A stretch of DNA of 17,993 bases, taken from Planctomycetaceae bacterium. Its GTDB lineage: Bacteria; Planctomycetota; Planctomycetia; Pirellulales; Thermoguttaceae. The translations under genes and the position numbers were made by a program. The notes below the pieces were generated by a model. The model made no database searches. It was given only the letters and a program-made list of their open reading frames with translations, and was not told where the DNA came from. Positions 1 to 6,295 of the stretch are shown here, one piece after another. Where the stretch lies: contig SUVI01000080.1 of the NCBI GenBank assembly GCA_015062085.1, positions 1 through 17,993 on the forward strand, in the 5' to 3' direction. Each line of letters starts with the position of its first letter. Position 1 is the stretch's first letter.

Positions 1-252
1 CGAATCAGTTCCCGAATCAGTTCCCGAATCAGTTCCCGAATCAGTTCCCGAATCAGTTCCCGAATCAGTTCCCGAATCAGTTCCCGAATCAGTTCCCGAA
101 TCAGTTCCCGAATCAGTTCCCGAATCAGTTCCCGAATCAATTCCCGAATCAATTCCCGAATCAATTCCCGAATCAATTCCCGAATCAATTCCCGAATCAA
201 TTCCCGAATCAATTCCCGAATCAATTCCCGAATCAGTTCCCGAATCAGTTCC
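1..252. repeat. 12-bp minisatellite, 21 contiguous units, open at left edge
   Basis: Twenty-one head-to-tail copies of a 12-bp unit without spacers. Two versions differ by one transition: CGAATCAGTTCC (units 1-11 and 20-21) and CGAATCAATTCC (units 12-19, bases 133-228). The versions lie in blocks, which suggests expansion by slippage or unequal crossing over. A degenerate copy follows at 253. The array continues beyond base 1, so its full length is unknown. All three forward frames stay open through it: RISS/RINS in frame 1, ESVP/ESIP in frame 2 and NQFP in frame 3. It could therefore be the 3' end of a gene or a non-coding satellite; the window does not decide this. Confidence 0.97.
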
Positions 253-364
253 CGAAATCATTTTCTTTCATTAAAGCATTTTTTCGCAAAGAATCAAGTT
301 AGAAAGAGGAAGAATCGAAGAAATTTAGCAAAATTTTGGAAGAAAAAAGAGAAAAAAGTCTTTT

Positions 365-385
365 TTTTGGAAAAGATTTCCAAAA
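365..385. promoter_or_regulatory. Perfect 9-3-9 inverted repeat upstream of the first oxidoreductase gene
   Basis: Arms TTTTGGAAA (365-373) and TTTCCAAAA (377-385) are exact reverse complements around a 3-base centre. The site lies about 84 bp before the start at 469, within an AT-rich gene-free stretch (253-468). The short spacing and symmetry suit a dimeric repressor operator, but no regulator gene is adjacent. No convincing promoter could be placed in this stretch: TTGACG at 401-406 lacks a well-spaced -10. An operator role is inference; a chance AT-rich palindrome is possible. Confidence 0.4.
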
Positions 386-468
386 TGGCGGGGGACCGTA
401 TTGACGAATTAGCGATTTTAAGGCAAAATATAGAAATTGAAAAATCCAGAACCTGAAAGTAAACCAAA

Positions 469-1653
469 ATGCAAGACAGAAAACTGAATCTCGGCGTCGT
501 AGGCGTAGGCGGACGCGGCAAAGAAAACCTCGGAGGAGCCTTTACAGAAAATGTTCTGGCGATCTGCGACACAGATGACGAAGCGTTAGCTCGTGCATTG
601 GGGCGATGCTCGCTTGGAACACGTGGTTTCTCGGATTACCGCAGGATGCTGGAGGAACTTCACAAACAGCTCGATGCAGTCCTCATCAATACGCCGGACC
701 ATACGCACCACCCGATCGCCATGCTGGCCATGGAGTACGGACTGCACGTCTACTGCGAAAAACCGCTGGCACACAGTGTCCGGCAGGTCCGGGAAATGAC
801 GCAAAAGGCGGCAGAGAAAAATCTCATCACATCCATGGGCAACCAGATGCACACATGCCTGAACTATCGCCGAACGGTGGAGATCGTTCAGTCCGGACTG
901 CTCGGCGAGATCCAGGAAGTCCACGTCTGGTGCGGAAAAGGATGGGGAGGAAATACCGTTCGTCCGGATCGGGAAGACCCGTGTCCGGCATCGGTTCACT
1001 GGGAAGAATGGCTCGGACCGGCTCCGAAACGTCCGTATGCTGCACAGCTCTACCATCCCTCCAACTGGCGCAGATGGTGGGATTTCGGAAGCGGAACGCT
1101 CGGCGATATGGGGTGCCATTTCATGGACCTCGTCTTTTGGGCCCTTGACTTAAAAGCGCCTTTGACCGTTGAAGCGGAAGGACCCGCACTGGAAGACCAG
1201 ACGGAAATGGCCCCGCTCGGTCTCAAGGTCACGTACGAGTTTGCGTACCGCGGCAGAACTCTGCAAGTCTTCTGGTACGACGGAGACATTCAGCCGGCAA
1301 TTTTGGAAAAATGGGGACTGACGAAGTGGCCGGGCGGTGTCTTTTTCGTCGGAACGGAAGGAGCGATCCAGGCAGACTACACAAAGCGGACGCTCGCTCC
1401 CAAAGAGAAATTTGTGAATTTTCAGGAACCTGCCCCATGGATCCCGGAATCAAAAGGGCATTTTGCAGACTTTTTCGATGCGATCCGAACAGGAACGCTT
1501 CCGCCGTGCCATTTCGGTTACACGGGGCCGCTGACAGAAACGGTCCTTCTGGGAGCTGCCGCGTACCGTTCAGGAAGCAAGATCATCTGGGACGCAGAAA
1601 AACTCCAAGCTGTCGGTAATAAGAAAGCGCAGGAATTCATCGACGCAGACTAA
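469..1653 (+). CDS. Gfo/Idh/MocA family oxidoreductase, cytoplasmic form
   Basis: A 394-residue NAD(P)-dependent dehydrogenase of the Gfo/Idh/MocA family, which oxidises or reduces a hydroxyl group on sugars, inositols or glycosides. The Rossmann turn GVGGRG lies near residues 12-17, the EKPL signature at 97-100, and the catalytic-type D-x3-H pair at D213/H217 in GDMGCH. The C-terminal half is the usual alpha/beta substrate domain. The protein begins directly with the Rossmann fold and has no signal peptide or twin-arginine motif, unlike its paralogue at 14443. Both share the WLGPAP and WDFG(S/T)G(T/V)LGDMG blocks. No clear Shine-Dalgarno precedes the ATG at 469, but the fold leaves no room for a later start. 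It is followed 172 bp downstream by a DUF1080 gene, a common partner in 3-keto-glycoside metabolism. The substrate cannot be read from sequence. Confidence 0.92.
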   Translation: MQDRKLNLGVVGVGGRGKENLGGAFTENVLAICDTDDEALARALGRCSLGTRGFSDYRRMLEELHKQLDAVLINTPDHTHHPIAMLAMEYGLHVYCEKPLAHSVRQVREMTQKAAEKNLITSMGNQMHTCLNYRRTVEIVQSGLLGEIQEVHVWCGKGWGGNTVRPDREDPCPASVHWEEWLGPAPKRPYAAQLYHPSNWRRWWDFGSGTLGDMGCHFMDLVFWALDLKAPLTVEAEGPALEDQTEMAPLGLKVTYEFAYRGRTLQVFWYDGDIQPAILEKWGLTKWPGGVFFVGTEGAIQADYTKRTLAPKEKFVNFQEPAPWIPESKGHFADFFDAIRTGTLPPCHFGYTGPLTETVLLGAAAYRSGSKIIWDAEKLQAVGNKKAQEFIDAD

Positions 1654-1695
1654 ATTTCATAAAAAATGCCATAGCCTCCGGAAGATGACCTGAAG

Positions 1696-1717
1696 ATAAA
1701 ACGTTGAATAAAACGTT
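1696..1717. repeat. Tandem ATAAAACGTT pair between the oxidoreductase and DUF1080 genes
   Basis: ATAAAACGTT occurs at 1696-1705 and again at 1708-1717, a 12-bp period that places both copies on roughly the same helix face. Each contains the palindrome AACGTT. CCGGAA just upstream and TTCCGG at the second copy also form an inverted pair. Possible regulator binding site; nothing else supports a function. Confidence 0.35.
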
Positions 1718-1778
1718 CCGGGTATGTTCGAATGCCTCATCATTTCCAACTCACCCAATTTAGGATCACAAAGAATTT

Positions 1779-1794
1779 GAGAGCGCGTGCTCTC
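1779..1794 (+). promoter_or_regulatory. GC-rich hairpin 31 bases before the DUF1080 start
   Basis: GAGAGC (1779-1784) pairs exactly with GCTCTC (1789-1794) around the tetraloop GCGT. No T-run follows, so it does not look like an intrinsic terminator. In the mRNA it would lie upstream of the ribosome binding site AAGGAA (1813-1818). A transcript-stabilising hairpin or processing site between the two genes is the likeliest reading, as inference. Confidence 0.5.
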
Positions 1795-1825
1795 TAACTC
1801 GCCTTTAAATTTAAGGAATTTCACT

Positions 1826-2488
1826 ATGAAAAAAATGATTTTTGCATTTTTCGCCGTCCTGCTTTCCATCTCGGCGTTCCAGTTTGCCCAAGCCGCTGAC
1901 AATCAGCTCAGCGACGCAGAAAAAGCGGAAGGTTTCGAGTTGATCTTCAACGGAGAAAACCTTGACGGCTGGCGCGGCGACACAAAAGGTTACGTCGTGG
2001 AAGACGGTGTCATCGTGTGCAAACCCGGCGGCAATCTCTACCTGCCGAAAGACTACAAAAATTTCATCATCCGTTTCGATTTCATGGTTCCGCCGAATGG
2101 CAATAACGGCCTCGGGATCCGTGCAGAAATGGGCAAAGACGCAGCATATCACGGCATGGAGATCCAGATCCTGGACGACTACGCAGACTGCTACCGGCAT
2201 CTGAAACCGTACCAGTACCACGGATCCATTTACGGTGTCGTTCCGGTCAAACGCGGCTTCACGAAACCCGCCGGCGAATGGAACACGGAAGAAGTCATGG
2301 CGGACGGCGGACACATTCGTGTCACGGTGAACGGCCAAGTCGTCACGGATGCCGACATTTCAACGATCACCCAAACGATGGACAACCGGAATCATCCCGG
2401 TTTGCACAATGAATCCGGCGCGATCGGATTTCTCGGACATGGTGCGAAAGTCATGTTCAAAAATGTCCGCGTGAAAGAACTCGACTAA
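1826..2488 (+). CDS. Secreted DUF1080 / 3-keto-disaccharide hydrolase family protein
   Basis: A 220-residue protein of the DUF1080 family (PF06439), a concanavalin-like beta-sandwich whose characterised members act on 3-keto-glycosides made by Gfo-type dehydrogenases. Family hallmarks seen are FNGENLDGWRGD near the mature N terminus, NNGLGIRA, HGMEIQILDD, HGSIYG and GHIRVTVNGQVV. The length fits a single-domain member. I chose the ATG at 1826 because AAGGAA lies 7 bases upstream and the residues after it form a clean signal peptide (MKKMIFAFFAVLLSISAF, likely cleaved after AQA). An upstream in-frame GTG at 1787 would bury that signal, so it is rejected. No lipobox cysteine is seen, so the product is periplasmic or secreted. 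The neighbouring oxidoreductase is cytoplasmic, which makes direct partnership with it less obvious. Confidence 0.9.
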   Translation: MKKMIFAFFAVLLSISAFQFAQAADNQLSDAEKAEGFELIFNGENLDGWRGDTKGYVVEDGVIVCKPGGNLYLPKDYKNFIIRFDFMVPPNGNNGLGIRAEMGKDAAYHGMEIQILDDYADCYRHLKPYQYHGSIYGVVPVKRGFTKPAGEWNTEEVMADGGHIRVTVNGQVVTDADISTITQTMDNRNHPGLHNESGAIGFLGHGAKVMFKNVRVKELD

Positions 2489-2501
2489 CGAAACGTTCAC
2501 G

Positions 2502-2549
2502 GCCGGAAAGCAGATGCCCGACGCAAGTTTCTCGTTTCTGCTTTTCGGC
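2502..2549. terminator. Long-stem hairpin between the DUF1080 gene and mfd
   Basis: GCCGGAAAGCAG (2502-2513) pairs with CTGCTTTTCGGC (2538-2549) over 12 positions with one G-U wobble, around a 24-base loop. It begins 13 bases after the DUF1080 stop. No T-run follows on either strand, so it is not a textbook intrinsic terminator. It may still mark the 3' end or protect the upstream mRNA. The remainder of the gap to 2675 shows no clear promoter. Confidence 0.45.
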
Positions 2550-2674
2550 AAACCTCCCGGCTGGCCGCAGGATGCGTACCCGCTTTAAGTTCAGGTCGTT
2601 CGAGCTGCCGAGTTACTTTTCCATCTATACCAGAACGAAGATTTTCCCAAAACTCCGTCCCGTACTCCGTTTCA

Positions 2675-5600
2675 ATGCCAACAGAACTTCATGAAATCGT
2701 CAGCCATATCCAGGAGGAACTGAAAAAAAAAGGGATCTTCACCCTCCTAAAATCGCAAGAATGCCCACACCTTGACGGGATCTGGGGGGGAGGCACTTCT
2801 GCTGTTCTTGCAGCATTGGCAAAGGAAAAACCAGACCACGCGATCATCGTCCTGACTCCGACTCAAAAAGATGCACAGAACATCTTAGACGACTTCCCGC
2901 TTTTCGACCAGCGCCCGATCCTTCCGTTTCCGTGGCAGAATCGTCCGCACGACTTCATGCCTGACCAAGAAACAGATCCAGAATGCGATGCCGCGGAACG
3001 CTTTTCGACCTTCATTCCGGACGTCAGCATCGGAGAACGGCTCCGTGTCCTGAAAGCACTTTTGCGCCACGCAGAAACCGAACCCCAAACCGACTCGGCA
3101 GCCCCCATCATCACAGCCCCGCTTCACGCGCTCCTTTCTCCATGCCCGGATCCGTCGCACCTTCGGCAGGAATCGTTGACGCTGACCTGCGGAACAGCAT
3201 TTTCCATGGAAGAGCTCATCGAGTGGCTTCTGACTCACGGTTTTCAGAACACGACGGCAGTCGAATTTCCCGGAGAATTTTTCGCACGCGGCGGTCTGCT
3301 CGATATTTTCGCGATCGATTGGGAAAGACCGATCCGAATCGAGTTTTTCGGCGACGACATCGACTCGATCCGCGAATTCGACCTCGAAACACAACGCAGC
3401 CTGCGGTCCCTAGATTCCGTTTCACTCGGTTCCTTCACTTCGATGCTGAATGCGCTTCACGGCGGAGTTCCGCTGACGCAGTACCTTTCCGCCTCTAAAA
3501 CGCTTTTTTTCCTCCTTGAACCGGAGAATGCCCAGCTTCAGGGACGCCGATTTTATCAGGCGCAGGAAAACCCGGAAACACTTTTCTCACCAGAAGAGCT
3601 TCTGCGTGAAGTCATGAAATTCCAGTTTTTCAGCGTTTCCAGCATCGGAACCGCGACATTTGGCGAAACATTCTCCCTTTCGATGGAATCCGTCGAACGA
3701 TTCAGCGGCGAATTTTCAAAAGTCTGCGGCGAACTAGATCGTTTCGGCATCGGTCAGACCGTCTACGTTCTGTGCCCCAATGACGCAGAAAAAGCTCGCC
3801 TCGAAACGATTTTTGGCGAAACGCATCTCGCAAAACGAAAAGCCGTCCACTACCGTCTCGGCACGATCTCCGACGGATTTCGCCTCGTTTCCTCCCGGGA
3901 AATGGTCATTTCATCCTCCGCGCTATTCCGAAAAGAAGAAGTACGCCGCAGTGCTGTCTCAAGCAGGAAAAAAACTCGGCAGAATGGGTCGGAAGAAGCT
4001 GGAATCGGAGCTGGAACCGGAGATGAAACGAATGCTGACGCCGACGCGCCCTCGACGAAGACGATCGACTCGTTCACCGATCTGCAGGAAGGAGATTTTG
4101 TCGTTCATGTATCGTTCGGCATCGCACGCTATCGCGGCCTGAAACTTCTGGAGCCTCTGAAATCCAAAAGTCAAACACAGTCCGTCCCCCGCCCTCTTTC
4201 CTCGATCTCAGACACAGCGGCAGCTTCAGATGGTTCCATTTTCCGGCAGGTCCAGGGACGCAAAGCCAACTCGCCTCACGTTCCCAACGCCAACGGAGCG
4301 GAAGAGCATATGGTGCTTGAATTTCGAGACGGAGTTTTGATCTACGTCCCAACTTCCAAAATCGCACTAGTCCAAAAGTACATTTGCGGCAAAAACGCGG
4401 AACCGGCACTCTCGCCCTACGGTGGAAGATCGTGGGGAAAAATGAAGGAAGAGGTCGCAGAGTCGGTCAAGGAACTGGCCGGTGAAATGCTGGAGACGCA
4501 AGCGGAACGTCTTTCCCGTCCGGGCCTCTCCTTCCCGATAGAAACACCGCTCCAAAATGAATTCGATGCCGTTTTTCCGTACACAGAAACTCCCGATCAA
4601 CTCAAGGCGATCGATGCGATCCGCGCCGACATGGCCTCCCCGCGTCCCATGGATCGGCTTCTTTGCGGCGACGTGGGGTTCGGTAAAACGGAAATCGCGA
4701 TGCGCGCGGCATTTACAGCCGTAGAAGCTGGATTCCAAGTCGGGATCATGGCCCCGACGACGGTCCTCGTCGAACAGCATCTACGCACATTCCGTGCCCG
4801 AATGGCAACGTTTCCCGTCACGATCGAATCGATCTCCCGTTTTGCCTCCGCAGCCCAACAGAAAGAGATCCTAAAACGAACTGCCGATGGAAAAGTAGAC
4901 ATTCTGATCGGGACGCACCGGCTCGCCAGCTCTGACGTTTCATTCCGCAATCTAGGTCTCCTGATCATCGATGAGGAACAGAAATTCGGCGTTCGGATCA
5001 AAGAAACGCTCAAAAAACTGCGCTCGACCGTCGACGTTCTCACGATGACCGCCACCCCGATCCCGCGAACGCTCCACATGTCGCTTCTCGGACTGCGCGA
5101 CATTTCCAGCTTGGAGACTCCGCCGGCAGACCGACGCGCCATTGAAACGCACGTAGTACGCTACCAGCCTCAGCTTCTTCGGAATGCCATTTTGCGCGAG
5201 ATCGACAGAAACGGACAGATATTTTTCATCCATAATCGCGTGCGGGATCTTCAAGAGGTCGCAGATGCCCTGCGTCAAATCGTTCCGGAAGCACGCATCG
5301 CAATTGGCCACGCGCAAATGGCGGAACGCGAGCTGGAGAAGGTCATGCTGTCGTTCGTAAACCATGACGTCGACATTCTGGTCAGCACGACGATCGTCGA
5401 GACCGGCTTGGACATTCCGAACGCCAACACAATCTTCATCAACGAAGCGAACAATTTCGGTCTGGCAGAGCTTCATCAGCTGCGCGGACGGGTCGGACGA
5501 TTCAAAAATCACGCATACTGCTACCTTCTCGTCCATGGAGCCAACACAATCTCGGAAGTCGCCATCCGCCGACTGAAAGCGATCGAGGAGTTCGCGCATC

Positions 5601-6214
5601 TCGGAGCCGGTTTTTCCATCGCCATGCGCGATCTGGAAATCCGCGGAACGGGAAACATTCTGGGGACGAAACAAAGCGGACAGATCGGAATGGTCGGCTA
5701 CGAACTTTACTGCGACCTGCTTGACGCGGCAGTTCGACGACTTCGCCGACTTCCTCCCCGCGAAACGGTCGACGTTGATGTAGACCTCCCCGTCACCGCC
5801 TACCTTCCGCACCATTACGTTCCCGACATGCGAACCAAAATGGAACTTTACCGGCGGCTTTCACGACTCACACGCCCTGCACACGTCTCAGATTTTGAAT
5901 CAGAGCTGATCGACCGATTTGGCAAACTGCCCCTTCAGGCCATCCTTTTACTGAAACTCTACCGAGTCAGGATCCTAGCCCACCAGTGGCTCATTCACTC
6001 GATCCATCGGGATGGAGATTTCCTTATGTTTGAATTTTACTCAAAAAAAGCACTCGAACCGCTTGCCTCTCGCCCCGTCGGCAGCGAAAAAAAGACGCTT
6101 CGTTTCATTGATGAACACTCTGCCTGTCTCCCCCTAGATGAAGAAACGGCAAATTCTGCGTCAGATTCCGAAAAATTGCTAAATTATGTCGAAATGCTCT
6201 TGCGTGATTCGTGA
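2675..6214 (+). CDS. mfd: Transcription-repair coupling factor Mfd
   Basis: An 1179-residue DNA translocase that removes RNA polymerase stalled at lesions and recruits UvrA (E. coli Mfd is 1148 residues). In order: a UvrB-like N-terminal region (about 1-400); a low-complexity linker (about 425-465); the RNA-polymerase-interacting, CarD-like domain starting at GDFVVHVSFGIARYRGL (about 470); and the RecG-like motor with Walker A GDVGFGKTE (665-673), the DEEQ box (766-769), TATPIPRT and the RGRVGR motif VI. The C-terminal D7 domain is complete. The CarD-like domain carries an insertion of about 45 residues (about 495-540), rich in Ser, Pro, Ala and Gln, before EEHMVLEF. E. coli has only a few residues there. 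The ATG at 2675 lacks a strong Shine-Dalgarno, but the N-terminal alignment looks natural. The stop codon lies inside a pairing element shared with the next gene's leader. Confidence 0.97.
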   Translation: MPTELHEIVSHIQEELKKKGIFTLLKSQECPHLDGIWGGGTSAVLAALAKEKPDHAIIVLTPTQKDAQNILDDFPLFDQRPILPFPWQNRPHDFMPDQETDPECDAAERFSTFIPDVSIGERLRVLKALLRHAETEPQTDSAAPIITAPLHALLSPCPDPSHLRQESLTLTCGTAFSMEELIEWLLTHGFQNTTAVEFPGEFFARGGLLDIFAIDWERPIRIEFFGDDIDSIREFDLETQRSLRSLDSVSLGSFTSMLNALHGGVPLTQYLSASKTLFFLLEPENAQLQGRRFYQAQENPETLFSPEELLREVMKFQFFSVSSIGTATFGETFSLSMESVERFSGEFSKVCGELDRFGIGQTVYVLCPNDAEKARLETIFGETHLAKRKAVHYRLGTISDGFRLVSSREMVISSSALFRKEEVRRSAVSSRKKTRQNGSEEAGIGAGTGDETNADADAPSTKTIDSFTDLQEGDFVVHVSFGIARYRGLKLLEPLKSKSQTQSVPRPLSSISDTAAASDGSIFRQVQGRKANSPHVPNANGAEEHMVLEFRDGVLIYVPTSKIALVQKYICGKNAEPALSPYGGRSWGKMKEEVAESVKELAGEMLETQAERLSRPGLSFPIETPLQNEFDAVFPYTETPDQLKAIDAIRADMASPRPMDRLLCGDVGFGKTEIAMRAAFTAVEAGFQVGIMAPTTVLVEQHLRTFRARMATFPVTIESISRFASAAQQKEILKRTADGKVDILIGTHRLASSDVSFRNLGLLIIDEEQKFGVRIKETLKKLRSTVDVLTMTATPIPRTLHMSLLGLRDISSLETPPADRRAIETHVVRYQPQLLRNAILREIDRNGQIFFIHNRVRDLQEVADALRQIVPEARIAIGHAQMAERELEKVMLSFVNHDVDILVSTTIVETGLDIPNANTIFINEANNFGLAELHQLRGRVGRFKNHAYCYLLVHGANTISEVAIRRLKAIEEFAHLGAGFSIAMRDLEIRGTGNILGTKQSGQIGMVGYELYCDLLDAAVRRLRRLPPRETVDVDVDLPVTAYLPHHYVPDMRTKMELYRRLSRLTRPAHVSDFESELIDRFGKLPLQAILLLKLYRVRILAHQWLIHSIHRDGDFLMFEFYSKKALEPLASRPVGSEKKTLRFIDEHSACLPLDEETANSASDSEKLLNYVEMLLRDS

Positions 6215-6290
6215 AATTTTGTTAATCTCACGAAAGAGAAGTACCCGAAGATACCAACTTCGGCGGCAAACCTGCGTAATATTCGTGAGG
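6208..6290 (+). promoter_or_regulatory. Alternative RNA pairings that can hide the isomerase ribosome binding site
   Basis: TCACGAA at 6228-6234 can pair with TTCGTGA at 6208-6214, which contains the mfd stop codon, or with TTCGTGA at 6282-6288. The second pairing extends to CTCACGAA (6227-6234) with TTCGTGAG (6282-6289) and covers most of the Shine-Dalgarno GTGAGG (6285-6290). Between them is an independent hairpin, CCGAAG (6245-6250) with CTTCGG (6258-6263). The two long pairings exclude each other. A ribosome finishing mfd would open the first, so translation of mfd could influence the next start at 6296. The pairing is seen; the regulatory role is inference. Confidence 0.5.
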
Positions 6291-6295
6291 ACCTC

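Noticed and set aside
1..252. CRISPR array
   Set aside because: The units are 12 bp and contiguous with no unique spacers, and no cas genes are present.
401..434. Promoter for the first oxidoreductase (TTGACG with TATAGA)
   Set aside because: The spacer is 22 bases, too long for a sigma70 promoter, and better-spaced -10 candidates match poorly.
294..572. 92-codon minus-strand ORF
   Set aside because: Its Phe/Ser-rich product reflects the A-rich leader, and it overlaps the first oxidoreductase start.
586..1119. 177-codon minus-strand ORF
   Set aside because: Antisense to the first Gfo/Idh/MocA gene, with no domain signal.
4952..5815. 287-codon minus-strand ORF
   Set aside because: Antisense to the Mfd motor domain, whose helicase motifs are clear on the plus strand.
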